Source: Prevotellaceae bacterium UBA6398
GTDB lineage: Bacteria > Bacteroidota > Bacteroidia > Bacteroidales > Bacteroidaceae
Assembly: GCA_002437495.1 (NCBI GenBank)
Contig: DJQA01000006.1
Span: 1 to 64,000, forward strand
Direction: 5' to 3'
DNA length: 64,000 nucleotides
Shown here piece after piece: positions 28,668 to 37,538 of the stretch; position 1 is the first letter of the stretch, and each line of letters opens with the position of its first letter. The position numbers were made by a program, and so were the translations under genes. The notes under the pieces were generated by a model. The model did no database searches, had not been told where the DNA came from, and saw nothing but the letters and a program-made list of their open reading frames with translations.

Positions 28668-28844
28668 ATGGCAACAATTAAAATTAAACAAGTAAGAAGC
28701 AAAATCGGTGCCCCTAAAGACCAGAAAGCTACTCTTAAGGTGCTGGGCTTGCATAGAATTGGCGAAGTTGTTGAGCGTGAAGATAACGCTGTAACGCGCG
28801 GTCAGATCAACAAAGTGAACCATTTGGTAACCGTAGTAGAATAA
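28668..28844 (+). CDS. rpmD: 50S ribosomal protein L30
   Basis: A short 58-residue gene in the expected rpsE-rplO slot. The protein begins MATIKIKQVRSKIGAPKDQK and contains ATLKVLGLHRIGEVVERED, the family signature. Start is 12 nt after the rpsE stop and the TAA ends at 28844. Dispensable in some bacteria but complete here. Confidence 0.95.
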   Translation: MATIKIKQVRSKIGAPKDQKATLKVLGLHRIGEVVEREDNAVTRGQINKVNHLVTVVE

Positions 28845-28863
28845 CTTCAAAAAAGTGATTACA

Positions 28864-29310
28864 ATGAAATTACATACATTGAAACCGGCAAAAGGTTCTA
28901 CACATAGCCGCCGTCGTTTGGGACGTGGCCCGGGGTCGGGTCTGGGTGGAACGTCAACACGCGGTCACAAGGGAGCCATGGCTCGCTCCGGCTATAAGAA
29001 GAAAGTAGGTTTTGAAGGCGGTCAGATGCCTATGCAGCGTCGCCTACCAAAATACGGATTCAACAACATATTCCGTGTGGAATACAAAGGTATAAACCTT
29101 TCGGTGTTGCAGAATTTGGCAGATGCCAAAAGCTTGGAAAAGATTACGCCCAAGGAGCTTCACGAAGCCGGCTATATTTCGAAGAAGCAACTTGTTAAGA
29201 TTTTGGGTAAGGGCGAATTGAAAGCCAAACTTGAAGTCGAGGCCAACGCATTCTCGAAATCGGCACAGGCTGCCATCGAAGCCGCCGGTGGTAAGGCCAC
29301 TAAACTCTAA
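28864..29310 (+). CDS. rplO: 50S ribosomal protein L15
   Basis: 148 residues, with MKLHTLKPAKGSTHSRRRLG and then the Gly-rich GPGSGLGGTSTRGHKGAMAR, then FEGGQMPMQRRLPKYGF. A late assembly protein contacting many 23S helices. The ATG at 28864 is used; a GTG 9 nt upstream is less likely. secY follows after 4 nt. Confidence 0.97.
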   Translation: MKLHTLKPAKGSTHSRRRLGRGPGSGLGGTSTRGHKGAMARSGYKKKVGFEGGQMPMQRRLPKYGFNNIFRVEYKGINLSVLQNLADAKSLEKITPKELHEAGYISKKQLVKILGKGELKAKLEVEANAFSKSAQAAIEAAGGKATKL

Positions 29311-29314
29311 AGAA

Positions 29315-30658
29315 ATGAAAAAAATAGCAGAAACCATAAAGAACATTTGGAGAATAGAAGACCTTAGAATGCGTCTCCTAATCACCATATTGTTCATAGC
29401 CATCTACCGCTTCGGTTCGTTTGTGGTACTTCCGGGAATAGATTCCGGCAAGTTGCAGGCACTTCACGAACAGACCAGCGGCGGTTTGATGTCGCTTTTG
29501 AACATGTTCTCGGGTGGTGCGTTCTCCAATGCGTCAATATTTGCATTGGGAATCATGCCATACATATCGGCATCCATCGTGATGCAGCTGCTTGCAGTGG
29601 CGTTGCCGCAATTTCAGAAGATGCAGCGTGAAGGAGAAAGTGGCAGGCGTAAGATAAACCAATATACTCGCTATCTTACAATAGCCATCCTCTTGTTCCA
29701 GGGACCAACATATTTGATAAATCTAAACAATCAGGCTGCAGGTGCCTTGGCTCCGGGGATAAGTTGGACTATGTTCACTATATCCTCCACAGTCATTCTC
29801 GCTGCGGGAAGTATGTTCATCCTATGGCTTGGCGAGAGAATCACTGACAAAGGGGTGGGAAATGGCGTTTCGCTAATAATCATGGTGGGTATTATAGCGC
29901 GTTTCCCGACTGCATTTGTTCAGGAGCTCACATCCACGCTTTCAACTCCCGGTGCGGGTGGACTTATTAAGCTGCTGTTTGAAATCATAGTGTTCGTGCT
30001 TGTGATTGCTGCTGCTATACTGCTTGTGAATGCCACCCGCAAGGTTCCTGTTCAGTATGCCAAGCGTGTAACGGGCAACGGAAAGCAGTATGGAGGTGCG
30101 CGTCAGTACATTCCCTTAAAGTTGTTTGCTGCCAACGTGATGCCGATTATCTTTGCTCAGGCATTGATGTTCATCCCCATGGCTATAGTTGGCTATAATA
30201 CGGAGGACAGCGCAAGTTGGGCTGCGCGCCAATTTATGGACAATACCAGCCTGCTGTATAATGTGGTGTTTGTGATTTTGATTATTGCGTTCACCTACTT
30301 CTATACAGCAATAACGATGAACCCGCAGCAGATGGCAGAGGACATGAAGCGCAACAACGGCTTTATTCCGGGCGTAAAGCCGGGAAAGAGCACGGCCAAT
30401 TATCTTGACACAGTGATGTCGCGCATCATGCTTCCCGGCTCCCTGTTTATTGCTGTTATTGCCATAATGCCCGCTTTTGCCGGTCTGTTTGGCATTAATC
30501 AGGAATTTGCGCAGTTCTTCGGTGGCACATCGCTGCTGATACTTGTGGGGGTGGTGCTTGACACTATTCAGCAGGTGGAAAGCCATTTGCTTGTGCGCCA
30601 TTACGATGGTTTGTTAAATTCAGGCCATGTTCGTCATGGCGGGAATTCAGCTCTTTGA
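29315..30658 (+). CDS. secY: Preprotein translocase subunit SecY
   Basis: 447 residues with ten membrane helices, the channel of the Sec pathway in the inner membrane. The N terminus is MKKIAETIKNIWRIEDLRMR at 29315, 4 nt after rplO; the frame is open upstream only because it overlaps rplO. Conserved cytoplasmic loops include MQREGESGRRKINQYTRY and GLLNSGH near the end. It sits in the r-protein operon as in most bacteria, with map next and no adk. Confidence 0.97.
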   Translation: MKKIAETIKNIWRIEDLRMRLLITILFIAIYRFGSFVVLPGIDSGKLQALHEQTSGGLMSLLNMFSGGAFSNASIFALGIMPYISASIVMQLLAVALPQFQKMQREGESGRRKINQYTRYLTIAILLFQGPTYLINLNNQAAGALAPGISWTMFTISSTVILAAGSMFILWLGERITDKGVGNGVSLIIMVGIIARFPTAFVQELTSTLSTPGAGGLIKLLFEIIVFVLVIAAAILLVNATRKVPVQYAKRVTGNGKQYGGARQYIPLKLFAANVMPIIFAQALMFIPMAIVGYNTEDSASWAARQFMDNTSLLYNVVFVILIIAFTYFYTAITMNPQQMAEDMKRNNGFIPGVKPGKSTANYLDTVMSRIMLPGSLFIAVIAIMPAFAGLFGINQEFAQFFGGTSLLILVGVVLDTIQQVESHLLVRHYDGLLNSGHVRHGGNSAL

Positions 30659-30668
30659 TTAAGACTGC

Positions 30669-31472
30669 ATGATAACGCTCAAGACAGAGGACGAAATAGA
30701 ATTGCTGCGTGCTGCCAATCAGCTCGTGGGTAAGACGCTTGCCGAGATTGCCAAGGTAATAGCTCCAGGAGTTACTACCAGGCAACTCGACACGCTTGCC
30801 GAGACTTTTATACGCGACAACGGTGCGGTTCCCACTTTCAAGGGATTTCCAAATCCGTATGGTCCGGAGTTTCCCGGTAGTATCTGCGCTTCGGTAAATG
30901 ACACTGTAGTGCATGGAATACCAAACGACACGCCGCTTGAAGAGGGCGATATAGTTTCGGTTGACTGTGGCACGTTGCTAAACGGCTTTAACGGCGATTC
31001 TTGCTATACTTTTTGTGTAGGTGAGGTATCTGATGAAGTGCGCCGCCTTTTGACGGTAACCAAAGAGAGCCTTTACCTTGGCATAGAGGCAGCAAAGGCA
31101 GGTCATCGTCTTGGCGATATCGGTTATGCTGTTCAGCAACATTGTGAGGAAAGCGGCTATGGGGTAGTGCGCGAGTTCGTTGGTCATGGAATTGGTCGCG
31201 AAATGCACGAAGACCCGATGGTACCCAACTACGGTCGCCGCGGCAATGGCATGATGTTGAAAAATGGCCTGTGTATAGCAATAGAGCCAATGATAACCAT
31301 GGGTTCTCGCGATATAATGTTGATGCCCGATCGATGGACTGTAAAAACGCGCGACGGTAAGCCGTCCGCCCATTTTGAGCACACCATTGCAATACATCAT
31401 GGCAAGGCTGACATCCTGTCTTCTTTCGAGGACGTTGAGAGAGTGGAACAGCAAAGGTTGGATAATAAATAA
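30669..31472 (+). CDS. map: Type I methionine aminopeptidase
   Basis: 267 residues, cytosolic, removing initiator Met from nascent proteins. The family core is present: SICASVNDTVVHGIPND, SVDCGTLLNGFNGDSCYTF (the two metal Asp), FVGHGIGREMHEDP (metal His) and AIEPMITMGS (metal Glu). The last Glu ligand lies in SAHFEHTIAI. It has no N-terminal extension. Lies 10 nt after secY and before infA. Confidence 0.97.
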   Translation: MITLKTEDEIELLRAANQLVGKTLAEIAKVIAPGVTTRQLDTLAETFIRDNGAVPTFKGFPNPYGPEFPGSICASVNDTVVHGIPNDTPLEEGDIVSVDCGTLLNGFNGDSCYTFCVGEVSDEVRRLLTVTKESLYLGIEAAKAGHRLGDIGYAVQQHCEESGYGVVREFVGHGIGREMHEDPMVPNYGRRGNGMMLKNGLCIAIEPMITMGSRDIMLMPDRWTVKTRDGKPSAHFEHTIAIHHGKADILSSFEDVERVEQQRLDNK

Positions 31473-31490
31473 GAAAGCGACAATCCGTAC

Positions 31491-31709
31491 ATGGCAAAAC
31501 AGTTAGCTATTGAATTTGACGGAACAATTGCCGAGGCTTTGAGCAATGCAATGTTTCGTGTGACTCTTGAAAACGGTCACGACATAACTGCACACATTTC
31601 CGGTAAGATGCGTATGCATTATATCAAGATTCTTCCCGGAGACAGGGTGAAGGTGGAGATGAGCCCCTACGATTTAACGAAGGGACGCATTGTGTTACGA
31701 TACAAATAA
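31491..31709 (+). CDS. infA: Translation initiation factor IF-1
   Basis: 72 residues, a single S1-type OB fold: [37 protein letters not shown] and [20 protein letters not shown]. It occupies the A site during initiation. Placed between map and rpmJ as in many Gram-negative bacteria. Confidence 0.98.
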   Translation: MAKQLAIEFDGTIAEALSNAMFRVTLENGHDITAHISGKMRMHYIKILPGDRVKVEMSPYDLTKGRIVLRYK

Positions 31710-31723
31710 AAGCAAAATAGATA

Positions 31724-31840
31724 ATGAAAACAAGAGCATCCTTAAAGAAGCGCACGCCCGATTGCAAGATAGTTCGCCGCAAGGGCCGCTTATTTGTGAT
31801 TAATAAAAAGAACCCTAAGTACAAGATGCGTCAGGGTTAA
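31724..31840 (+). CDS. rpmJ: 50S ribosomal protein L36, zinc-free type
   Basis: Only 38 residues: [20 protein letters not shown] to the end [12 protein letters not shown]. The zinc form has three Cys and a His; here a single Cys remains (PDCKI), so it is the zinc-independent type. It starts 14 nt after infA and is 27 nt before rpsM. Confidence 0.96.
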   Translation: MKTRASLKKRTPDCKIVRRKGRLFVINKKNPKYKMRQG

Positions 31841-31867
31841 CCACAACGAATAAAGTAAAGAAAATAT

Positions 31868-32248
31868 ATGGCAATAAGAATTGTTGGTGTAGATTTGCCT
31901 CAGGACAAACGAGGCGAAATCGCTTTGACCTATATATATGGTATAGGTCGTAGTAGCTCGGCAAAGATCCTTGACAAGGCCGGTGTCGACAGAGATATAA
32001 AGGTAAAAGACTGGACCGACGACCAAGCTGCCAAGATACGTCAGATTATCGGTGCCGAATACAAGGTGGAAGGTGATCTACGTTCCGAGGTGCAGCTTAA
32101 CATCAAGCGTTTGATGGACATTGGTTGTTATCGTGGTGTACGCCACCGCTTGGGTCTTCCCGTGCGCGGGCAGAGCACAAAAAACAACGCTCGTACTCGC
32201 AAGGGTAAGAAAAAGACTGTTGCAAACAAGAAAAAGGCTACTAAATAA
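31868..32248 (+). CDS. rpsM: 30S ribosomal protein S13
   Basis: 126 residues, with [34 protein letters not shown], and the C-terminal [20 protein letters not shown] followed by a Lys-rich tail that contacts P-site tRNA. Part of the alpha-type section of the superoperon. Confidence 0.98.
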   Translation: MAIRIVGVDLPQDKRGEIALTYIYGIGRSSSAKILDKAGVDRDIKVKDWTDDQAAKIRQIIGAEYKVEGDLRSEVQLNIKRLMDIGCYRGVRHRLGLPVRGQSTKNNARTRKGKKKTVANKKKATK

Positions 32249-32256
32249 TAAATAAT

Positions 32257-32646
32257 ATGGCAAATAAAGCAGTATCTTCCAAAAAGAAGACAGTCAAGGT
32301 TGACGCTATGGGCCAGCTCCATATACATAGCTCATTCAATAATATAATTATATCTCTTGCCAATTCAGAGGGTCAGGTTATCTCTTGGTCATCTGCGGGA
32401 AAGATGGGCTTTCGCGGTTCCAAGAAGAATACTCCCTATGCTGCCCAAACTGCGGCTGAGAATTGCGCCAAGACGGCATTCGATCTCGGACTCCGCAAGG
32501 TAAAGGCATATGTCAAAGGACCTGGCAACGGTCGCGAGGCTGCCATCCGTGCAGTGCACGGTGCAGGTATTGAGGTAAGCGAGATAGTTGATGTAACTCC
32601 GCTTCCTCATAACGGTTGCCGCCCTGCCAAGAGAAGAAGAGTATAA
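32257..32646 (+). CDS. rpsK: 30S ribosomal protein S11
   Basis: 129 residues, with [40 protein letters not shown] and the conserved C terminus [18 protein letters not shown] platform protein. It starts 8 nt after rpsM. Confidence 0.98.
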   Translation: MANKAVSSKKKTVKVDAMGQLHIHSSFNNIIISLANSEGQVISWSSAGKMGFRGSKKNTPYAAQTAAENCAKTAFDLGLRKVKAYVKGPGNGREAAIRAVHGAGIEVSEIVDVTPLPHNGCRPAKRRRV

Positions 32647-32671
32647 TCAATAATAAGAAATTAATTAGAAT

Positions 32672-33277
32672 ATGGCTAGATATACAGGTCCTAAATCCAG
32701 AATTGCGCGTCGTTTCGGCGAGCCTATTTTCGGTCCCGACAAAGTTCTGTCGAAAAAGAGCTACGCTCCGGGTCAGCATGGAAATTCACGCCGCCGCAAG
32801 ACTTCAGAATACGGCACCATGTTGGCTGAGAAGCAGAAAGCAAAATATACATATGGCGTTCTCGAAAAACAGTTCCGCAACACCTTTTCAAGGGCAGAGC
32901 GTACCGAGGGCATTACGGGTGAAGTGCTTCTCCAGCTTTTGGAGTCCCGTCTCGACAACATCGTTTACCGTCTTGGCATAGCTCCCACCCGTGCGGCAGC
33001 TCGCCAGCTTGTAAACCACCGCCACGTTGTGGTTGATGGCAAGGTTGTGGGCATACCCTCATATTCGGTCAAGCCCGGACAGATAATAGGTGTGCGCGAG
33101 CGTTCAAAGTCTCTTGAAGTCATAGCAGATGCTCTGGCAGGTTTCAACCACAGCAAGTATCCTTGGTTGGAATGGGACGAGAATGCAAAGGCAGGAAAAT
33201 ACCTTAACCGTCCGGAACGTTCCGAAATACCCGAGAATATAAAGGAACAGTTGATCGTTGAGTTGTACTCCAAATAA
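32672..33277 (+). CDS. rpsD: 30S ribosomal protein S4
   Basis: 201 residues, with [20 protein letters not shown], an S4 RNA-binding domain ([17 protein letters not shown], then [15 protein letters not shown]) and [11 protein letters not shown] at the end. It nucleates 30S assembly. The N-terminal Cys ligands of zinc-type S4 are absent. Confidence 0.98.
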   Translation: MARYTGPKSRIARRFGEPIFGPDKVLSKKSYAPGQHGNSRRRKTSEYGTMLAEKQKAKYTYGVLEKQFRNTFSRAERTEGITGEVLLQLLESRLDNIVYRLGIAPTRAAARQLVNHRHVVVDGKVVGIPSYSVKPGQIIGVRERSKSLEVIADALAGFNHSKYPWLEWDENAKAGKYLNRPERSEIPENIKEQLIVELYSK

Positions 33278-33288
33278 TAATTGAATTC

Positions 33289-34284
33289 ATGGCGATATTA
33301 GCATTTCAAAAACCAGATAAAGTTATAATGCTGGAAGAAAGCCCAACCTTCGGAAAGTTTGAATTCCGTCCGCTTGAGCCCGGCTTCGGCATCACTGTGG
33401 GCAATGCATTGCGCCGCATACTCCTTTCATCGCTTGACGGCTATGCCATCAACACAATACGCATTGATGGAGTGGAGCATGAGTTCGCGTCTGTCCCCGG
33501 TGCGCGTGAAGACGTAACCAACATTATATTGAATTTGAAGCAGGTGCGCTTCAAAAGAGTAGTTAAAGATTTCGACGGCGAAAAGGTGTCCATCACCATT
33601 GAGAACTCCTCCGAGTTCAAGGCTGGCGACATAGGAAATTCCCTTACCGGATTTGAAGTGTTAAATCCTGACTTGGTGATTTGCCATTTGGATTCCAAAG
33701 CCTCGATGAAAATCGACCTTACTATTAACAAAGGCCGCGGCTATGTGCCTGCGGACGAGAACCGACAGTTCTGCACCGATGTTAATGTCCTGCCGATTGA
33801 TTCCATTTACACGCCTATCCGTAACGTGAAATACGAAGTTGACAACTATCGCGTGGAGCAGAAAACCGACTACGAGAAGCTTGTCATCGAAGTAACTACG
33901 GATGGTTCCATTCAGCCCAAAGAGGCGCTACGTGATGCTGCAAAAATCCTCATCCAGCACTTCATGCTATTCTCCGACGATAAGATTATCCTTGATAATG
34001 CTGCCGTTGCGGGAGTGGGCGATGAATTCGATGAAGATGTGCTTCACATGCGCCAGCTCCTCAAAAAGAAGCTTGTTGAGATGAACCTTTCGGTTCGCGC
34101 TCTCAATTGCCTTAAAGCCGCTAATGTTGAAACGCTTGGCGACCTTGTGCAATACAACAAAAACGAGCTTCTCAAGTTCCGCAACTTTGGTAAGAAATCG
34201 CTCAATGAGCTTGATGATTTGCTCAAGAGTCAGAATCTGTCGTTTGGAACCGATATTACCAAATATAAACTTGACAAAGATTAA
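33289..34284 (+). CDS. rpoA: DNA-directed RNA polymerase subunit alpha
   Basis: 331 residues. The N-terminal dimerisation domain contains [20 protein letters not shown] and [17 protein letters not shown] linker leads to the C-terminal domain with [20 protein letters not shown] and [16 protein letters not shown]. It dimerises to start core assembly, and its C-terminal domain contacts upstream DNA and activators. It lies between rpsD and rplQ as usual. Confidence 0.98.
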   Translation: MAILAFQKPDKVIMLEESPTFGKFEFRPLEPGFGITVGNALRRILLSSLDGYAINTIRIDGVEHEFASVPGAREDVTNIILNLKQVRFKRVVKDFDGEKVSITIENSSEFKAGDIGNSLTGFEVLNPDLVICHLDSKASMKIDLTINKGRGYVPADENRQFCTDVNVLPIDSIYTPIRNVKYEVDNYRVEQKTDYEKLVIEVTTDGSIQPKEALRDAAKILIQHFMLFSDDKIILDNAAVAGVGDEFDEDVLHMRQLLKKKLVEMNLSVRALNCLKAANVETLGDLVQYNKNELLKFRNFGKKSLNELDDLLKSQNLSFGTDITKYKLDKD

Positions 34285-34290
34285 TCAAAA

Positions 34291-34812
34291 ATGAGACATA
34301 ACAGAAAATTCAACCATCTCAGTCGTACTGCATCCCACCGTCACTCTATGCTTGCCAACATGGCAGTGTCGCTCATAATGCACAAAAGAATCACTACGAC
34401 TGTGGCAAAGGCTAAGGCGTTGAAGAAATACGTTGAGCCGCTGATCACACGCTCAAAGGACGACACCACCAACTCGCGCCGCGTTGTGTTCAGCTACTTG
34501 CAAAACAAGTATGCCGTAACCGAACTCTTCCAAAATATTTCGGTCAAAGTTGCCAACCGTCCCGGTGGCTACACACGCATCATCAAGACCGGCTTGCGCC
34601 AGAACGATGCCGCTGCGATGTGCTTTATAGAACTTGTTGACTACGACGACAATATGGCAAAGGAAGTGAAGAAGGCTACACGCACACGCCGCTCACGTAA
34701 GAAGACAACCACAGCCGAAGCTCCTGCAGTGGAGGCGCAGGCAGAGGAAACTCCGGCTGTTGAGACTCCCGCTACAGAGGCAAAACCTGCCGAGGAGAGC
34801 AAGGCAGAGTAA
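34291..34812 (+). CDS. rplQ: 50S ribosomal protein L17 with Ala/Glu/Pro-rich tail
   Basis: 173 residues. Residues 1-125 are the conserved L17 fold ([20 protein letters not shown] to [12 protein letters not shown]). The rest is a low-complexity tail of [20 protein letters not shown] type that E. coli L17 lacks but which is common in Bacteroidetes. Last gene of the superoperon, with a hairpin terminator 24 nt after its stop. Confidence 0.96.
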   Translation: MRHNRKFNHLSRTASHRHSMLANMAVSLIMHKRITTTVAKAKALKKYVEPLITRSKDDTTNSRRVVFSYLQNKYAVTELFQNISVKVANRPGGYTRIIKTGLRQNDAAAMCFIELVDYDDNMAKEVKKATRTRRSRKKTTTAEAPAVEAQAEETPAVETPATEAKPAEESKAE

Positions 34813-34836
34813 ACCGACACTTATTGCTAAAATCAT

Positions 34837-34868
34837 AAAGGCTGCGTCCCGGCAAGGGCGCAGCCTTT
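34837..34868 (+). terminator. Terminator of the ribosomal superoperon
   Basis: Perfect 10-bp stem AAAGGCTGCG / CGCAGCCTTT around TCCCGGCAAGGG. The T-run is short (CTTTGTT), and the A-run on the other side allows use from the opposite strand by the convergent operon ending at 34894. Confidence 0.8.
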
Positions 34869-34893
34869 GTTATGCTATGCTGTAAGCTCACTC

Positions 34894-35562
34894 TTAATTG
34901 TCAATTACGATATAATTGTATTTGTCAAGGTATTTCTTGAACCATTTATCTTCCTTGGCTCTCCGCTCCTCTTGCCACTTCTTCTCTTTGCGTTTCTCTT
35001 TTGCCAATTTTGCCTTGTGCCTCGCATCGCTTCTCTTGGTGTAAATGCCGTATTTGGCTCGCGGAAGATATTTCCGTCTTTTCGTGGTGTATCTCACGCG
35101 GGTCAAGTACAGGTCGTTGAATGGGAAAAAGTCGATGTGTGCGGTAACTTCCAGCACGTATGGCTTCCCCTTAACCGTATCATATCTGCCGTAGGCCTTG
35201 GCTTTGAGCCGCATATGGCGGCGCAGTTTCTTGAAACTGCTTTCTCCGCTATAGAAGTTTTTGCTGCCGTTGTTTTGCCCTTCCGCAACGAGTTCAATGC
35301 TCCCGATGTCGTTTTTGTAGTCCAAGTTTCCCCATGCTATGCGCGTTTCGCACACAACAGTGTCCTTTTCTGTGCTGACAACCCGTGAGCAGCCGGAACT
35401 GTATATCCCTAATGGATTCCTGTTGTTGTTTTGTGGTATTTGCTTTGCGTGGAAACAGCTTTTGGGGTCTTTGATTATTGCGTCAAATCTTTCTTGGCGC
35501 AATTGCCCTGCCGCCGTTATTAGCGGCAGCAGGGCTAATACGGTTATGGCTATGCGTTTCAT
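34894..35562 (-). CDS. Exported protein of unknown function with basic C-terminal tail
   Basis: 222 residues starting MKRIAITVLALLPLITAAG, a signal peptide. The middle domain is beta-rich (GNLDYKNDIGSIELVAEG, VLEVTAHIDFFPFNDLYLTR) with three Cys. The end, about residues 170-215, is a Lys/Arg/Glu-rich helix (RHKAKLAKEKRKEKKWQEER), likely a coiled coil. The Met at 35562 overlaps the preceding stop as ATGA, so translation is coupled to the gene at 35559-36002; an in-frame Met 21 nt upstream is less likely. I do not recognise the family. Its stop is 26 nt from the r-protein terminator, on the opposite strand. Confidence 0.7.
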   Translation of the reverse strand: MKRIAITVLALLPLITAAGQLRQERFDAIIKDPKSCFHAKQIPQNNNRNPLGIYSSGCSRVVSTEKDTVVCETRIAWGNLDYKNDIGSIELVAEGQNNGSKNFYSGESSFKKLRRHMRLKAKAYGRYDTVKGKPYVLEVTAHIDFFPFNDLYLTRVRYTTKRRKYLPRAKYGIYTKRSDARHKAKLAKEKRKEKKWQEERRAKEDKWFKKYLDKYNYIVIDN

Positions 35563-36002
35563 CTCTTTCTGTGTATATAACAATCGATGGATTTCTGCGC
35601 CAAAACGATATGAGTGTCTCCCATATATGTACTTTCAATGCGAAATACCAGTGCGCCATTCAATTCTGCACGGAGGTTGATTTTTTCAGGTGAGGTGGTG
35701 GTACAGTCAATTTGACAGGATTGCTCAAGCCCGGAGAAAGGAAAAGATTTAGAACCTCCTGAAGTGGAATACACAATTGGCTTTCCCTCCTGGTCGTATC
35801 CATAGCGGCGTTCTTTTCCCTTCACGTCGAAATTCATGTCAATCCTTTCTTCATGCATTGCCCATTCGTCTTCTTTTCTCCGAGAAATTTCCGCTGTAGT
35901 GAATTTTTTCGTACTTACGCTCATCTTCACTACCAGAACCACTGCCGCAACCACAGCCAGACTCAGAGCCACAACCCGACCCCGAACCGCTTCCGCAGCC
36001 AT
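35559..36002 (-). CDS. Unknown protein, possibly the downstream part of the CGSG-peptide gene after a frame change
   Basis: As an independent gene it would begin MAAEAVRGRVVALSLAVVAA at 36002 (147 residues) with one membrane segment. That hydrophobic stretch is, however, just the shifted reading of the Gly/Ser/Cys repeat of the overlapping peptide at 35851-36075. From about base 35911 onward the frame looks truly coding (KKFTTAEISRRKEDEWAMHE, ERRYGYDQEGKPIVYSTSGG) and ends with ATGA coupling to the next gene. Removing one A from the A6 run at about 35908-35913 joins both frames into one protein of about 171 residues. I do not recognise the family. Confidence 0.6.
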   Translation of the reverse strand: MAAEAVRGRVVALSLAVVAAVVLVVKMSVSTKKFTTAEISRRKEDEWAMHEERIDMNFDVKGKERRYGYDQEGKPIVYSTSGGSKSFPFSGLEQSCQIDCTTTSPEKINLRAELNGALVFRIESTYMGDTHIVLAQKSIDCYIHRKR

Positions 36003-36075
36003 AGGCTTCTATGCCATACTCGTTGTTGAGAATTTCGTTTGCCAGCTTTTGGCTGACTTTTCTTAATTTAGCCAT
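35851..36075 (-). CDS. Leader-like peptide with Cys/Gly/Ser-rich core (candidate modified-peptide precursor or N terminus of a broken gene)
   Basis: 74 residues. Positions 1-25 are a charged, helical, leader-like stretch (MAKLRKVSQKLANEILNNEY, GIEAYG) without a signal peptide. Then about 24 residues consist almost only of Cys, Gly, Ser (CGSGSGSGCGSESGCGCGSG), then EDERKYEKIHYSG and a stop. A short leader plus Cys/Ser/Gly core is the plan of many ribosomally made modified peptides. No modification enzyme is beside it, which weakens that idea. The alternative is that the gene continues into the frame at 35559-36002 across an A6 run. A full promoter lies at 36205-36235, about 120 nt upstream, so this peptide is first in the operon. 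Confidence 0.55.
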   Translation of the reverse strand: MAKLRKVSQKLANEILNNEYGIEAYGCGSGSGSGCGSESGCGCGSGSGSEDERKYEKIHYSGNFSEKRRRMGNA

Positions 36076-36204
36076 ATTGCTTGTTTTTTGTTTTACAGAA
36101 CCTTTTTGTTATAGTTTAGCACCCGTATTTCGTGTGTTCTGTTTTTCACTCAATCAAGGTGTACACTCCTGGTGCTTTTGTGTGTTCTGTATTTAATCTC
36201 GCTT

Positions 36205-36235
36205 CAAACATACCGATTATTTCTCAAACGGCAAA
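36205..36235 (-). promoter_or_regulatory. Promoter (TTTG-19-TATGTTTG) of the CGSG-peptide operon
   Basis: On the minus strand, TTTG (36232-36235) is exactly 19 bp from TATGTTTG (36205-36212), the full Bacteroidetes consensus. Expected start is near 36198, giving a leader of about 120 nt that contains two GTGTGTTCTGT copies on the plus strand (36133-36143, 36180-36190). Confidence 0.65.
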
Positions 36236-36400
36236 ATGTAGAAGAAAAATTTTCAATCAAATGTATGCGTGTCTGTTTTTAAGTGACGACTGATTAAGCG
36301 CAAATTTTCGATACCATGCGTTTGTGCGGCAATTTGCGGACTTGAATGTGGGGATTTTGCAACCTTTTGATTAACAAAGGGTTATCGGGTTAAGCCAAGA

Positions 36401-36530
36401 CTTGGTAAGTTTTTGTTTTTCAGGAGTTTGAAATCGGCGAAAAAAGGTCTGATGTAGTTTGGATTATGTCTGATATAATTTTTCCTATGTCCTATGTAGT
36501 TTTTCCTATGTCAAATGTGGTTTTCACGGC
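36401..36530. repeat. 21-bp-period repeat array, copy 5, composite with palindromic element
   Basis: The lead GTAAGTTTTTGTTTTTCA is followed by AAAAAAGGTCTGATGTAG, TTTGGATTATGTCTGATATA, ATTTTTCCTATGTCCTATG, TAGTTTTTCCTATGTCAAAT and GTGGTTTTCACGGCC. The last words recur, nearly unchanged, at the same place in copy 8. It lies in the divergent spacer 36076-36881, where no gene is supported. Confidence 0.85.
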
Positions 36531-36544
36531 CCGGGTTTTGCGCC

Positions 36545-36662
36545 TTTTGCAGGGGCGTTTTGCATACGCCTTGTACGCCACCGCATGAATCGCCTCGCAA
36601 ACAATCGCCGCAATATTGCATGCAGGCGCAATTCAGGGCGTATGCCATACGCTCCTACGGAG
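36545..36662. repeat. Palindromic REP/BIME-like element, composite copy
   Basis: Two palindromes (GGGGCGTTTTGCATACGCC near 36553-36571 and GGGCGTATGCCATACGC near 36637-36653) bracket the spacer with ACCACGCATG-like text, CGCCTCGCAAAC and GCCGCAATATTGC. It follows the 21-bp array after TTTTGCGCCTTTTGC, as in the copy at 49868. Confidence 0.85.
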
Positions 36663-36881
36663 ACGTCATTTGCAGGCGGCTTGACGTGGTTTTGCTTGAT
36701 AAGGTTTGCAAAATAATGTTGATTGTATGGGATATGGGTGAATTTCGTTTTTTTTTTGTTGCGTTTGCGAATTTTTACAATCGAAATGTGTCTGTATGGG
36801 TGCGATTTCGGAAATTTGTTTTAGGACTTTGCCAAAAGCGGGTCTCGGAATAACGTTAGTTAATAAATACGGGATAAAAGA

Positions 36882-37538
36882 ATGAAAAAGTTGAGATTGA
36901 CAGCGCTGCTTTGCTGTGCGGCGTATTTGCTGTGCGGCTGCCAGATATACAGCGTTGTGAAAGACGCCACCGACCGAGAGGAGGGGCGCGTGGTGATGAA
37001 GGACGGCACGGAGTATGTGGGGCGCGTGAAGATGCCGAAGTGCAACACGAAGACTGTACGCATGAAAACTGCGGACGGCCGGAAGCTGAAACTGAAGAAC
37101 ACGGACATCGAGGTGCTTGGCGTGTGGAAGAAGACGCACACCGACAAGTGCCACTTCCTCGTATGCCACCCTTACAAGACCAACAAGATGTTCTCCACAA
37201 AAAAGGAGAAGACAATAAAGCCGCAGTGGATGGCCTTGGAGGCGCAGGGCGACCATGTGGAGTTTTACAGTTGCAGCTACAAATACAGCATCCCACGCGA
37301 CGGCTCGCTTGTGATTACCAGCGTGGCGGGCGGCGACATCTGCTTTGTGGCACGCAAGGCGGGAGAGGAATACGGACGCATTATAGGCTACAAGGGCAGC
37401 GGCAACAAGTATTGGCGCAGCCAGCTTGTGAAGTTCCTTGCCGACGACCCTGACTTGTGCGCCAAGCTCGAAAGCAAGGAGATTGAGCCGGATGACCTTA
37501 AGAAGATTGCCGACCTGTATAATCCCGGCAAGAAGTGA
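36882..37538 (+). CDS. Lipoprotein of unknown function
   Basis: 218 residues. The signal MKKLRLTALLCCAAYLLCGC ends in a lipobox (LLCGC, Cys20), so the protein is lipid-anchored in the envelope. Residues 33-75 (GRVVMKDGTEYVGRVKMP, KTVRMKTADGRKLKLKN) read like a small beta-barrel used in proteins that sense or bind at the envelope. The rest, with FYSCSYKYSIPRDGSLV, is unrecognised. The C terminus is helical (LESKEIEPDDLKKIADLY). Its TGA overlaps the GTG start of the barrel protein at 37535, so the two are coupled and probably act together. Confidence 0.75.
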   Translation: MKKLRLTALLCCAAYLLCGCQIYSVVKDATDREEGRVVMKDGTEYVGRVKMPKCNTKTVRMKTADGRKLKLKNTDIEVLGVWKKTHTDKCHFLVCHPYKTNKMFSTKKEKTIKPQWMALEAQGDHVEFYSCSYKYSIPRDGSLVITSVAGGDICFVARKAGEEYGRIIGYKGSGNKYWRSQLVKFLADDPDLCAKLESKEIEPDDLKKIADLYNPGKK

